Assembly (NCBI RefSeq): GCF_051014445.1
Contig: NC_135137.1
Coordinates: forward strand, 31,373,501-31,437,500
Reading direction: 5' to 3'
Origin: Colletes latitarsis
Lineage: Eukaryota > Arthropoda > Insecta > Hymenoptera > Colletidae
Length of the DNA: 64,000 bases
A program made the translations under genes and the position numbers. Shown here piece after piece: positions 11,668-24,667 of this stretch. Each line of letters begins with the position of its first letter. Positions within the stretch are counted from its first letter, which is position 1. Below the pieces are notes generated by a model. That model searched no databases, was not told where the DNA came from, and saw only the letters and a list, made by a program, of their open reading frames with translations.

Positions 11668-14600
11668 AGACGTATATGCACAAATGAAAAAAAAGTTCTT
11701 CAACGTTCAAGACGAGAACTTAAAATAAAATAACAGAGTCCGGGTGTGTATACACGAGCGAAGTAAAAGGTTGCTCGTCGTTCGAAACAAGGAAATAAAA
11801 TAAAATGGTTAGGAGAGTCTCGAATGGTTGAAAGACGAAGATGCTCGACAGCGACGTCGACTATCGCGGGACAGCGGGGCCCTGTTCTTCTCTTTAGTCC
11901 GCGGTGGGGCGTAAACGGCGTAAAAGCAGCACCACCCCTTATCTACATATCAAAAAGGCAATCCGGAGAACTCGCTTATGTAAACGGCGTGGGAGGCTTC
12001 GTGTCCCAGCCGGGGATGAAAAGAATTCCGAAATCCGTGCGCTAATAAACCTGCTCTCTGGCACCACGGACCGCCGTCAGGGGGAGCTCTGACGAGATAT
12101 TCGTGGGGTTAAGCTCTTTAAGCCGCGGATTAAGCGAGGCGGCATGAGAATTTAAAGTTCTCCCGCGGCCGCCGCCGCCGCTGCGCCGACGAGCGCCGGT
12201 CTCCGTCGGCGCGTACGTGCAAAAATAAAAATTAAAAGTATATTAACTTCCCCAAGTTTTTACATACACGCCAAGCGGATATTAACTTTAACGGATAATA
12301 ACGAAATACCACCCGACAGGATGAAACTCTATTCCGGCAGGAAAAGTTGCGCCGCTCGAATCCGCGCGCTCTGATAACCGCTCGCTTCGTCCGCGTTCAT
12401 TTACGAGAATAACTCTCTTTTCTTTCCCGCGCGCCTCTTTTTTTTTTTTTTTTACGAACCCTTTGTTTCCGGGATTTAACAATGTTTTTAACGCGACGCG
12501 ATACGATCGAGCGTCGCTCGCTGATTACACGAATATACCGAATAAGGATTTTAATTGTTTCAACTACGTTCCAGCGCTTCGAAAAATTTGAAAAAATTAC
12601 GCGTTAATGACTATAACGAGACTCGAAAACTGTAAAAATGTACACCTTTGTCGATTTATGATTGCAGTATAAAGTCGGTGTTTTTAAACTTTTTTAATTG
12701 TTTAAAATTCCGTTTCGCAGCAATTCTGGGAAAAATTCAGAAACGCGTATATGCCTTCGAGTAGAACGTTCGTGATTTTTTTAGTAATTTGTTATTCGAT
12801 ATAGTAAAAGAAACGAAGCTTACATTGTAAATTACATTTTGCTTTGTAACTACCCTAATAGTAGGAGTAGTGGGTTAATAACAGTGGAAAAAATTTTATT
12901 TGGAGGGTCTATCCATTAATACGTTCAAAGTTGAATTTCATTGGGGGCACTATTACCATGTCAGCAGCAGTACGAAAGTTTCGAAACGTTAAATAAACAT
13001 CTACTTGGCTCCCCTCATAATTGCAAATTCGAGTTGACTGATTCCCAAACTTTCCTTCCCACGTGATTCATAAAAATCGATAATCAAGCCTTTATACTCA
13101 ACGTGGATATTGAGTAAACCACTGAGCTATAATTTAAATCGATTGCAATAATATAGAACTCAAGAAAACTGTTCTCAATGGATTAATTGTTTTGCATATC
13201 ACGAACCTATCAATCTTGTACTTATGTTACCATACCACATAATCAGACTATTTAATTTTAAATATTAATTCCGAAATTCAATGGTTACTTTCGCGTTATG
13301 ATATTTAAAATATATAAAAATTATACACACATAGATATAGTTTTTGGCTCGAACAGAATTCTGAATCTCAGTCGAGACGCGTCGACTTTCTATCGAATGA
13401 AATCACGAAACATATCGCGCGACGATTTAAGAATCTTACAGAGCAATTTACGTATTTGTAGCGCAGTGGATTCGGTAATCACGGTCGGAAGAATTTAATC
13501 AGCTTGAGGGCCGGAGAGCATTTTCAAGCAGGAACACGTCCTTCGGCCTTCGTCTCTTTGGGTTCACCTCCAATCTGCCTCCTCGAAAACCACCCCCGCT
13601 CTTACCACCAACAGAACTCTTGGCAGCCCTCTCGCCTCTAATTCGAGCATTCGTCAGGCTGCACATACGAGCCATTATAGCCGAAAGTTTCGCCCGGCAT
13701 TAAATGCTAATGAGAACGGCTGGATTTTCCAGCGGTCAGAGGCCACCACTCGTACCGATTACGATTCCCAACAGATTCGACCGCGCTACGTAAAGCTCTC
13801 GTCCTTTCATTCGCCGTCAAGATCAGATCTCAACTATTATTTCGTTCGAAAACCAAAGGCCCTTGATTCGAAAAGCTCGAATTTACTCGTACCCACTGGA
13901 CGAACCCCGTTAATTGATAGTCGATTAAACGTTCTTTTCACCCTTCCTACAGAGTTGTGTCATCGCTATTTGCCGTCCTATTTAAATAAACGTCGAATAT
14001 GTTTTGTACATAGTGAATCGTTAATTGGTTGCCACGATATTTCAGTTATTTTACCAGTTTGAAACATGAATATTTCAGTCGAAAGTACATTGGCGTCAGC
14101 TGAAGTATTCATTTTAAAAGATACTGCACTAGTTTTGCGGTTTTGCTTTCCAACTTATCAGGATAGAGTAATCGAGAAAAGTTTTGAAAAATTACGAATA
14201 TTAATAGATTATATTTTATCTACTAAAAAAAATTTCTGTGTACAAATACAAGAAAATCAGTTCTATACCATATAAGAATAAAAGTAAAATAACATTACAA
14301 AAAGAAATAAAGATTGTTGGTAAATGATACCCTTGCCAAGCTCATAAATATTACCAGATTATCTGTAAACAGGTATCTCATGAACTGCAAAATAAGTTGA
14401 GGGTGGAACTGACTGTTCGAACATTCTTCGAAGATAACAAATTTTAAACAATATTAAGTGTTTGGCAAAGTACTGGAATTTGTTCCCAAAATGAATTTAT
14501 TAAACTATTAACGTCTTCTTGCTACGGTAACTAACTCGCAACGTTGTACATTGGATGATTAATTAATCACTAGCTGGGAAATTTGCAATTTAAAGGAAGG

Positions 14601-14994
14601 AATTAACTTTACGAGCAGCATATAATTTAATTAATCTTCTCCCTTCGATTAAACCTGTGCCCGTACGTGAACCTTGAGCCTGATACACGATTAATTCTAG
14701 GCGTTCCTGATAAGACGATGCGACGAGACAAAAGGGTGTATAGGTGGTAAAGCAATATCTAGCGGGACGATAGAAACCGACCAATTAAGTGGACCCTACA
14801 AAATTGGTTTTTAATTGAACGACAGAAACCGATTCCATTAATTATCGGACCCGTTGGCTACACGAACGATATAATTCGCAAAATTTTCGTCGAAAGTGCA
14901 AATTACTCGTCCTGTCGATGTAATATTCATCGTGTGCGAATTTGTCGCTTATTTGCAGTAATCGAACAAGTCTAAAAAGTTACACGTGTAATTA
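11668..14994. other. Unassigned DNA, no gene recognised
   Basis: A GC-rich island at about 11820-12480 includes a GCC-triplet run (about 12165-12183) and a 16-T run (12438-12453). AT-rich sequence follows to 13500, then a moderately GC-rich block to 13900 and AT-rich DNA to the end. The longest open frames here are about 60-75 codons. Confidence 0.6.
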
Positions 14995-15517
14995 TACAGG
15001 GTGTTTGGCCATCCCTGGGAAAAATTTTAATGAGGGATTCTAGAGGCCAAAATAAAACGAAAATCAAGAATACCAATTTGTTGATGGAGGCTTCGTTAAA
15101 AAATTATTAACGTTTAAAGTTCTGCCCGTACTGAATTTTTTTTCTTGAAAGTACGTAGGATTTCGGGGGTATGTCTCTTGACCAAAAATGCTTGCAACTG
15201 ACCCCTGCAACTAAAAATAATTTTTCCCAGACGATTCGAAAGTTTTTTTTTTCACCCAAAACTTTCAACACTTACTCGAATTTTTTTCTCGAAAATGGGT
15301 AGGATTTCGGAAGTATTTGTATTCACCAAAAATGATTGTAATTGACCGCCGCAACCAAAAATAATTTTTCCAGAACGATTTGAAATTTTTGAATTTAATT
15401 GTTAATAACTTTTTAACGAAGCCTCCATCAACAAATTAGTGTTCTTGATTTTCGTCTTATTTTGGCTTCTAGAATCCCGCATTAAAATTTTTCGCATGGG
15501 TGGCCGAACACCCTGTA
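14995..15517 (+). mobile_element. Complete TA-flanked inverted-repeat element, 523 bp
   Basis: The left end is TACAGGGTGTTTGGCCATCC; the right end, reverse-complemented, is TACAGGGTGTTCGGCCACCC. The inverted arms continue inward for about 100 bp with good pairing (GAATACCAATTTGTTGATGG against its complement near 15420). The core holds two diverged copies of a motif containing TAGGATTTCGG and AAAAATAATTTTTCC. There is no transposase, so it is a non-autonomous element. The TA at each edge suggests a TA target duplication as in Tc1/mariner; superfamily is inferred. Confidence 0.8.
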
Positions 15518-17144
15518 TAGCGCGATACGACGCTAATTGGAAACTTTATATAGCAAATTTTTCATTTTATGAAATTATTTTTTCTTCGCCCTTCGTAATG
15601 TATCCTAACGGGTTCAGCCACTTATTGTTCAGTTTGAGTGTTAATACATTCGCGAGTGTATAAATTATGCATTGAAATAAGAAACTTTTTTTTAAACCTA
15701 AAATGAAATTTTGAAATCAAGATGTTGATGGAACAGTAATTCAAGAATTAAAAATATTCTCTCCTTTACAGAGTTGACACTTTTTCAATTTCGATATGAA
15801 AATATTGTGTGCATACGTAACGTAAATCGGGCAGCTATAATGGCGATCTGATCTTTGAAGGTGAAGTAAAAGAATTTCCTTAATATTATTCCACACTTCG
15901 TATTCTGAGGTTTATTAAGCAGTTATAAAAACGACAAATCCAATATGTTTTCAATATGATTATTGCGAAAGTCTCTATCCAGAAGTTGCAATATACTTCG
16001 TCCTAAATGTCTCCACAACTTTAGTCCATCGTATTGAATCTGTCGCTTCTGATTAAAAAAATTTGAATACATATTCGTAATTCGCGACCTAAAACTCTTC
16101 ATAAAAATTCAAACCTGAAATTATATTAATTGAACACGTCTAAACTATTTCAAGTAAATTCCAAAGTATCGTTCGACCATTTTATTCAAAAATTCTCGTC
16201 AGTGACAAAATTATTAACGGCGAAACGGTAATGGTCAGGCGTAAAATATGGGATGCATCAAAACTCGCACGAAGTGACGAAATCATGAGCGCCAACGGAG
16301 ACGCGATACATAAACCTATGCATGTAATGCAGTCATAATTTTACTCAGCTGAAGCCCAGCTCCAGCGGGCAATGGCTCTCGCGTTTCCACCATCAACCCA
16401 TCATCCCCAAAGCCTGCAGACGCAACAACCCCCGTTGTCCCCACACGGCCGCCTTTCACGACGCTGGCTAATGTCTTTTCTGTGTTGTGCTAGTCGTCGT
16501 CCCTCGACTACGCGGAAGGTTGGAAGGTCCTGCAGAGGTATTATCCTATTTCGCGAGCCGTTCTCTCCTCAACGTTGAGTTACGCGGATAACGCGCACCG
16601 CAACTTTCCCAGAAACGCCGACGCTGACAACGAAAGCTACAGCGGAGGCGACGGATTTTGAACGCTCAAGATCCACCCTGGGGGTCCCAAGAAACCGATT
16701 AACCCTCTCTAGTTCGACGAACATAAATTTCGAAATTATCAAGATATTTCGCCGTGAATAGTAAATCATATGTTTGTTCACATTTAGTTATATATTTTAC
16801 GTTTGTACTATCATTTTTATTTTCCAACTTTAACAAAGGATCGTTCAAACTATTTTCGTATTCAATTAATTCGCTATCATCCACAGCGAATGTTTCTACC
16901 AATAATAATGTATTTTGTAACTGAAATGTTTATTAAAAATAATTTTGTCGATATCATCAACGCGACAACTGTATACTGATTTGCGAAAAATATTAAACTG
17001 CATGTGATCGAAACGTTGAATATATTTTAATTTGAAATAATGTTACGCGAAGAGATACGTGTCCACGTTGATTTATAAAGAGCGACAGAGATTATAATTT
17101 TTTATATCCAGCGTATCAATGATGGCACGGATCAGTTTGGGGTA
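15518..17144. other. Unassigned DNA, mostly AT-rich
   Basis: A GC-richer part at about 16370-16690 carries short overlapping frames on both strands with no recognised domain. The rest is AT-rich with no repeat from the families found elsewhere. Confidence 0.6.
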
Positions 17145-17366
17145 TTAACGCTAGAACTACCAACAATTATTGTGTACTTATTTGTATCAACGAAATAAAA
17201 ACGATAGATACTTGAAGAAACGTATAGTGCAATGGAAATAAATAAATTAATTCTCTCATAGAAAACTACGGTAAATTTTCGATAATCCAGTCGACTAAAT
17301 TTTTTACAATTTTTATTAGAAATTACAAACGAGTCACTTTGACCACTTCGGTAGTTCTAGCGCTAA
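17145..17366 (+). mobile_element. Short TTAA-type inverted-repeat element, 222 bp
   Basis: The left edge is TTAA then CGCTAGAACTACC; the right edge is the exact inverse GGTAGTTCTAGCG followed by CTAA, one base away from TTAA. The 13-bp ends are perfect inverted repeats. The interior is AT-rich and noncoding. Size, ends and target site fit a miniature piggyBac-like element. Confidence 0.75.
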
Positions 17367-17844
17367 AGACGCTGGCCTGTGACTTCGGATGCAGAAGGGA
17401 AGACCGTACTGGATCACGTTGTAATGTAAGAACCAAGCAATTTGTTGGTATCAGGTGCACGGGGTATCTCAAGTTGTAAGCCCCCGGTTTCGCCCGCTGC
17501 CGGCAATTAACTCCATTACCACCCTGTAACGTCGTGAGCTGACTTGCCTTGCACGAAGTACGCGCAACTCGTTAAGCCTTTGGGTTTTGGACTTGGGCCC
17601 TTTGCTGAGCCCGAAGGGACACTAGATAGGATCGAGCTCTAAGACCAAAGTAAGTGCGCCGAACGTGGTTTTAGGAAAATCGGAAATATGAGAGACCCCG
17701 TGGCATAATTACGGGACACGAGCGCATCCCTCGAATAATAATTCATGATAATGCGACGAAAGTATCTTAATCAAAGTAATATAGCGTTCGATTCGTGCTG
17801 CCTTTGGAATACTACTATCATCGTTACGTATAATGATTTCTTTA
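17367..17844. other. Unassigned GC-moderate DNA
   Basis: No coding frame of note. A donor-like sequence (CAAA then GTAAGTGCG) lies at about 17649 on the plus strand without a convincing acceptor upstream. Confidence 0.5.
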
Positions 17845-17973
17845 TACAGGGTGTTCGGCCACCCCTGGGAAAAATTTTAATGGGGGATTCGAGAGGCCAA
17901 AATAAGACGAAAACAAAGAATATCAATTTCTTGACTGAGGCTTCGTTAGTAAGTTATTAAAAAATTTGAAATC
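17845..17973 (+). mobile_element. Left end of TA-flanked inverted-repeat element
   Basis: It begins TACAGGGTGTTCGGCCACCC and follows the family arm for about 125 bp up to GTTATTAAAAAATTTGAAATC, where similarity ends. No matching right end is seen nearby, so it is a truncated copy. Confidence 0.75.
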
Positions 17974-20900
17974 AAAATTTGGCGTATTTATACAACCCAA
18001 ATTAAATTCATTGATAATAATTCTTATAAAAATAAATAAATGGCTTGCAAATGTAGACGTTGAATCTTTCAGACTGTTCTTGACGATTGGAAATGAATTT
18101 GACAATACATATGACGAACGACGCAGACAAGGGTAGACAGCTCAAATAATCTTTATACAGAGTATTCCGAAATAACGAAAAAAATTTAGCTTCACTAACT
18201 AAAGTTACTTCGTTCCATGAAAAAATTATCTTTAATTTTATTTAAAAAATCTGCAATTACCATGGCAAACCAATACTAAGACAAACGTCTATCGATTTCT
18301 AACAAACCATCAGCTCGGAGAAATAAGGATAATTCGGGTAATATACGGGGCGCTGAATTATTTCTCCCGGCCGTGAGACAAAGTGTACGCGTCTAGGATG
18401 CTGGAGCGTGATACATTCGCGGTAATATTAGTGCCAGGGGATGAAACCAGGACACGAGCGTCTCGCGACGGTAACGTATGACCGCAGACCCCCACGAGTA
18501 CCCACCGTCCATATAACTCCGTTGGTTCGATTCATATATTCATAGGGAAATGGTAAGGCGGGAGAGGCGTAGGAGTTGGCTACTTGGGGGGACGTGTGTA
18601 CCGCGATTGCTACCGGTCGCGACCTCATGCATACATCACGGACAGAAAGTGATGGAACGCACCCCCGACACTCGGGTCACCTACGCGGGCAAAACTGTCA
18701 GCCTGACTGATTGCCAACTCCCGCGACGTGTACCGGCAACGACTTCTCCGAAACCGTCTCCGACCTGTCGCCATCCGCCCCCGCCCCCTTCTGGCGGTTT
18801 CAGAAACGCTGAAGGTACCCAGCGGGTGGTGGAATCGCTCCTGGACGCTGGGATTAATAACGAGGGAAACGCGGGAATGGGTTTTGCCAAACTGCAAGCT
18901 GTTTCGACAACGTGACACACCGTGTTTATGAAAACACCGTGCACGAAGGCTGCCCTTCTGTTTTCGGAGTGATTTATTTATCTTATCAATATTCCCGCGT
19001 GACCGACGTTCCTCGTATCGAGTTGTGTCGGTTGGAACGCGCAAGTGTGCAAGTTTATTACTTATTGCGTTCGTGAAAAATAGAGAAAACGTTTCTATAT
19101 TGATAGCTATTCGAAGGAGCAAGTCGAATAATGATCAATTCTAATTCTACCAAAATTAAATTCGAAAATTTAAATAAAGCTCAATACTCCTGAGACTGTC
19201 TTCCATGGATATTCAAAGCAGACAATAATTCTACGTTTTTGCCAAGATTCGAGTACAGGTATTTTATCCCCGGAATCCTCGTCGCCCAAACGCGCCACAA
19301 TTTGTAAAACACTATATCGCGCCACGGAGGAGAATAACCCTCCACGCTGCAGAATATGATGCCCTTATGAGCAAAGACGCGAAGACGCCAGTGAAAGAGG
19401 AGGAGAAGCGGGAATACGATAGAGTGTTTACGAGCGAAGCACCATTAGACGGATGTTGTCATCGCGTAATTGCCAATGGCGTGGTAACTCACTTCCTACG
19501 ACTTCGCGGCTTTCAGCTCTAACGATGCCTCAGCAGGTAACAGTAGCAATAACAAATGACATAGCACGTTCATTCGCTATTCACCCTGCATGACGACTTA
19601 GGACGAGATTTCCTATCGTTACGTTATCGAATCATATATTATTTAATTAATTTTTTCGATACTTTCCTTCTCAAGCAATTATACTTTTTATTTTATTCTC
19701 ATTTGTAAACCAGGAATTAGAAGTACGATTTGAACAATGAATATTCATAACTTACGTTATTTAAGTTGAATTCAGAGAGTACATACGTATTATATTTCTG
19801 TCCTTTGTGGCGAGACTTTCGACGCTTGCCACCAGAGGGCTACGCTCGTGTCTCTCTCGCAAGTACTCGATCTATTCCTATATGTACATTGCTTGGCGAC
19901 ACGAGTCACTAGCAGACATTTCTTTCCCCCTGCTATCTCCAAAGACAGTCAAACTCTACCACAATATTTCAAAATACGTTCTATAAGAACATAACTAATA
20001 AGACAGATGAAAATATTCAACGATAACCGATATCAGTGGACAAAATCTCGGTACAACGATCACGAATCACGCGGATCGTCGAACCAACCTGTTATCGAAA
20101 GTCTCGGCGCGAGTCGCGTGGTTCGTGGACGTTCAAAGTCCGCTCGTTCCTCGAGATCCGCAAGTGACCATCGCGAAAAGGGTGTTCGAGAGCACGCAAT
20201 GAGGAAGGAGGTCAGAGAACGAGAGACACAGGGTGGAGAGAAAAGCGTAGGTCGAAGGGACGGATCGAGACCTAAGCACGTTCTCACCCTTGGCGCTGCT
20301 TGTGAGGACCCTCGGAGGGCCTAACGAGCGGCTTTGTCATTTCTGCGTCTTCCTTTCCGCTCTCCCTCGCTCGTGTACGCTTTCTCTCTTAATGACGGTT
20401 CCCAATACACGTACATAAATAGGTCCAAGCCCCTCGCGACGCGGACGAGCGCTGGTACACGCTCGTCTTCCGCCGTTAGCCACTCAAGACTGCGCCCCCA
20501 TCCACGCATGTTGGTTTATCCAAAGGGGGGGAGGGGCACGACGACGACGCTTTGAATGCACGTTAGTGGAAATTCTGCGCGAGGCCCGGGACACTTGTAT
20601 TATCATTAACGACGATTAAGGCGCGTGCCAGGCACAGAGATTTCGATGGAAACAGGGTCTCGACCGCACGTACGGTTATGAATACATTACGAACGGCGGG
20701 AGGAACTCGTGTAGCGCTTGCCGAAATCCTCCCGTTCGTACGAAAATATTGGCTATTCTGCGGAGAAAACAAGGCCTACCGCGCGGGAGTCGCATTGGAT
20801 TACAATCAGACTTTGCCAAAATTACACTCGACGGCTGCACGCATTCTATTTACTCGTGGCTGAGACGTCGCTAACCATTACTAAGCTATAGGATGAAATG

Positions 20901-21267
20901 ATCTCCAACGTCATGAATATGAGATTTTGCAAAACGATGGTCGATACTTCGCTTAGCAAGAGTAACGCGAAACATAGATAAAATATCAGACGTTTGACAA
21001 AATGATTTTCTTAAAAATATGAAATAAAAAGAATTCTATAAACTTTCTGCTCCCAGCGAGTGCTCATCTTAGGATCCTCGAGTCTTTAAATATAGGTTTT
21101 CCAAGAAAACTCTTTTCAGGATGATCCTAACTTGTCATCTTACAATGGATGGCTCGCCATTTTGGCACTGTACACTGTTCACGAGATGATTGCATTTTGT
21201 TTTAGCAAATATGAATCTCACAGCCGAGTACAGGACATCTACGCTTTAGTAATAGCATTTCTTCCTC
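17974..21267. other. Unassigned DNA, no gene recognised
   Basis: GC-rich islands at about 18330-19070, 19270-19520 and 20050-20870 are separated by AT-rich sequence. Frames of up to 165 codons at 18550-19122 are open in several frames on both strands at once, which argues against a single coding frame. Dispersed repeat copy D4 lies at 19800-19885. Confidence 0.6.
19800..19885. repeat. Dispersed repeat D4, copy 2
   Basis: Partner of 1065-1150. It shares the AGAGGGCTACGCTC and CTCGCAAGTACTCGATC blocks, in the same orientation. Confidence 0.5.
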
Positions 21268-21463
21268 TCTAATCTGTCTCACTTATACGACTTCTATGAA
21301 CATGTCCAATTGTTTCTGTTATTATAAGATTCAATTATCAAATACTACAACCCACGAACTTCTTATTATTAACAAGCACACATCGAATGCTTGTCATCTA
21401 GGAAGTAAACAATTTCGAGTGAATTTAATGAGTTATTTATTAACATCGTAGGGTAACGTCTTG
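21268..21463 (+). repeat. Dispersed repeat D1, copy 1
   Basis: This segment matches 27037-27193: TCTAATCTGTCTCAC, CGACTTCTATGAACATGTC, ATCGAATGCTTGTCA and AACAATTTCGAGTGAATTTA occur in the same order. Copy 1 carries extra sequence between the blocks. No terminal structure is visible; family unknown. Confidence 0.65.
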
Positions 21464-21658
21464 TATCTTGGACTGTTCACAAGATGGTTGCATTTGTTTT
21501 ACCAAATACGCGTACCCAGATCTTTAGATTTGTTAAGATGTTCGGGTCTTCCTATTGCACGCTCCACGCGACAGGAAACGCTGATTAGTATCCGGTAGGA
21601 GGAAAGTTTTCGGGGCATCGTTGTGCGAGTCCGCCTTGAGATTCTAATGGATTCTCAT
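21464..21658. other. Unassigned DNA between repeat D1 and a GC-rich island
   Basis: Mixed composition, no recognised feature. Confidence 0.5.
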
Positions 21659-21895
21659 TTAAATAGAAATCTCGTGCCGATACACAGGGGTCGGGCCGCT
21701 ATATGCGGCCGGGATGGAAGGACAAACCAACGGTCCAAGTGTGTTTGCCATCCAAGTAATGGCCACGGAGGGTCCTCTTTTGGCCGGCCCCACCCTGGAC
21801 AGGACGGTCAAGAAGGGCCATGCAGAGAATGGGCGTGCAAACAAGGTGAAGGTACCCATGACCCCATGTCTGAAGACCGGCTCTTCCAATATACA
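21659..21895. other. GC-rich island open in several frames
   Basis: About 240 bp of GC-rich sequence sits abruptly in AT-rich flanks. Two frames are open on each strand across it: 21623-22084 and 21714-22022 on plus, 21659-21889 and 21699-21896 on minus. An inverted repeat GGCCGC-TATAT-GCGGCC lies near 21693-21710. I recognise none of the four translations. It could be an old insertion, an exon, or chance. Confidence 0.35.
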
Positions 21896-23393
21896 TTTTT
21901 TACTTTTATTTTTATTTCTTATTTCATCGATGTTCCCTTCTGTTTTTCATCGATACGTTCAAGATGTCAATTCTCGGTATTTGGATCACTCACAGAATTA
22001 TATAACACAGAGAAATATATAGTCTACAAAAAATGTAAAATTATAAAATCTGTATGCAACAAATTAAAAAATCAAAAACGTTAAATACATAGATTTGCTT
22101 CATTTTCAGACTGTCAATATTAACTTATATCTTGTGTGTTACAGCTTTAAATGTAAGCGTTTCAACGTATTTTACATGTGCTTAAACAAATATCATTATG
22201 TTCATATTGAGCAAACATTTTGTAGTAACACTTTTCTAGTGGTAGGTAATACATTTATTTATTCTTTCTGCGTTTTATTCATTTTCTGCCCTTCTTTAGG
22301 CACACTAAACAAAGTGGCACCATAATATAAAATCTTTAATAAGAAAGAATATATACTTTATCTCAACTTACTCTAACTCGAAAATCTTTTCCTGATTCTA
22401 GAATAAATATAAATCGAGTTAAAGTTACCAAGATTCCCTTTATGGTTTCTTTAGTATAGATGTTCTCATAAAATTTCGTTACATTAGATTACACAATTCT
22501 ATCGTGATGTTTTAGTGTGTCAAATGTTAAAAAAATAAATAAAAATATCAGCTTTAAAAAAGAAATTTATACTCCTACATTAGACTGGGAGGGGAAAAAA
22601 TTGGAAACGCTGCCGTTGGTAGATCCATTTGCAAATATCAGAATGATCCGAACAATTGCAATTGCAATGCGCTAGAAACAATTTATTCAAATTGTTGGAA
22701 CTGGAACGACCGTTTTGTAGTAAGAAAACGTCACCGTCTGGAGATATTTCTGTACATGTCTCCACGACAATGGTGTTCCGTGCCGGGAGCCCACCTATAT
22801 ATACACATATAAAACGTTCCTCCCGCCTTTTTCCCGCTACAGAATTTTCACCCCATTTCGCAAGCATGTCACTTCCTGCCTAAGTTCGTATCGGTCTGCG
22901 GGCAAAAAGGAGCACGCAGGAACGTCGTGTACGTATGCGTTCGTACGTTTTCACAATGGTACCGACGTCCATGGTCAGTCGACTGGTGGTACTTTGCATG
23001 CAAACACAAAGCGTTACATCTCCCCGATGGCCGGTCAAAGGGACAGTAAATTCTACAAACTACCAACGTCGTACCACTACTTATCGCTGATCTGGCTCTT
23101 TTTTACATTCTTTACGACCCAGCATCGTGTCCTCTTACTTTCGGTACGCGCAAATACCGCCAGAGAGGGATGGAAATTATACGATAGCAAATGTATGGAG
23201 ACCTGACGACTCAAAAATCCAAGCATCCAAAGTTAGGAAGAAATTCAAGAAGCTCGAAAATCCAATAAAGAATTATAGAATTTCTAAACCCAACAGCTGA
23301 GAAACTAAGGCATCAGAGATTTAAAAGATCGTAGAACTCTTCTTCGTTTCATGTTGACTAAAAGGATTAAGTTTTAGTTTGACACTAAAATAG
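21896..23393. other. Unassigned, mostly AT-rich DNA
   Basis: AT-rich from 21896 to about 22600, then mixed to 23210. TATATATACACATATAAAACG near 22797 resembles a TATA box, but nothing downstream supports a gene start. Confidence 0.55.
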
Positions 23394-23560
23394 AGTAATG
23401 ATTCTTAAAATGAACATTGTTCCAGGGTTAGTTCATTTCTCGTACAATAGAAGTGAAATTTGACACCAGCGGATGTTTTTATATTGTATTTCACATTTTA
23501 CTGGGCTCGAAGAGGGATCCCACAAATTCAGAGGGATAGAAACGTTCAATTAACGAAGCT
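23394..23560 (+). repeat. Dispersed repeat D2, copy 2
   Basis: Partner of 8220-8337, with the same left block AGTAATGATTCTTAA and right block GAGGGATAGAAACGTTCAA. Confidence 0.55.
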
Positions 23561-24345
23561 CCGAGGCCCGTTTTAAGGATCATTACGGTATAGAATATAA
23601 TCGTAAAATGAGTGATTGCAAGGTTTCCAAGAGATACCACTCTGAGTCAGACGAACAATTATAACCGAAATTTTCTAATAAAACTCAAATATTGAATCGA
23701 AGAATCGTACGTTTCTCGATCATAATGCTTCCCGTGCGCTGCAAAATTTGTTGCATCCAAGAAAGGTACGCGGAAAAAGAACGACAGCGAGCGGAATCAA
23801 ATCAAAGTTGGGCTTGCAATTGGAATCCTAGAAGGATGGAATCCGAGACAGCGAGAGGAGGAGACAGAGGCGACGGGCGAGGGTGGAAAAGAAAGCGAAC
23901 AAGAACGAGAAAAAGAACCGTGGGGTAGTGGAAGGAGGGAGATGGGCGAAACGGCTGGCTGGCTGTTCTCGCCGATCAAATTTCCAGAATGGCTCGAGCC
24001 CCATTAAACAGGTCCTACTTTTGCTTCTGCAGCCGGAGAGAACCCGGGCTAACCCGTCGCAAAACGTTCGACGAATACGTACCTCCGTGAGTCGCGGGAA
24101 GCTAGTTTCCCCTTCATTTTTCTCGTGTCGCGGGTCCGGAAAGTCGATCCACGAATCCCAAGAATCCCCCGGGTCTCACACGATTGAGCCCAATCCTGTG
24201 TCTGTTATTACCCGTCCGCCTCGATGACACCAGCTTTCCGAACGAGAAGTCCGCGGATAACTTGTTGTCGAGCTAGAAGTTCTACCTAAAAAAGCTTCCC
24301 AACGCCACGAAACACCATCTCGATATTTTTTATTTTAATTCATAC
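23561..24345. other. Unassigned DNA with purine-rich GC island
   Basis: The plus strand is strongly purine-rich at about 23770-23940. Short frames on both strands show Arg/Lys/Glu-rich or Ser/Pro-rich composition only. Confidence 0.55.
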
Positions 24346-24667
24346 TCTGATAAATATTCAATTATATTTATATTAAGAGTTATGAAATTGGGAGTATTTC
24401 CTATTATTATTAGAGATTGATCTTCAAATTCAAATTATTCAGTATCAGGTTCAATTCGATCTATTGCACGATCAATTTCATATGAAATTAGTTTATTGTT
24501 AATGATTTTAATTGAAGGATTTTCATTGCATAAATTTGTTTTACATTAAAAATATGTTAAATGTTTCTCAACTCCTTTGATTTAATTGAAGGTGAATCTG
24601 AATTAGTTTCAGGATTTAATAGTGAATATTTTAGAAGTCGAACTTCAATCTTTATAGCTGATAATAG
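24346..24667 (+). pseudogene. Nuclear copy of mitochondrial nad1 (numt), fragment
   Basis: Read with the invertebrate mitochondrial code, bases from 24373 give a stretch around LGVFPIIISDWSSNSNY, then RSISYEISLLLMILI. This matches the conserved NADH dehydrogenase subunit 1 segment usually written GWSSNSKY...AQTISYEVSL. The W is TGA at 24418, a stop in the nuclear code, and AGA at 24412 falls where Ser is acceptable. A second block from 24576 in another frame reads FDLIEGESELVSGFN then SEYF, the hallmark quinone-site region TPFDLxEGESELVSGFNxEY. The roughly 60 bp between them are frameshifted and shorter than the real gene, so the copy is broken. The source protein is a membrane subunit of complex I. 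Outer limits are uncertain by tens of bases. Confidence 0.87.

Noticed and set aside
12438..12453. 16-T run as a possible inverse poly-A tail
   Set aside because: No element boundary or duplication flanks it.
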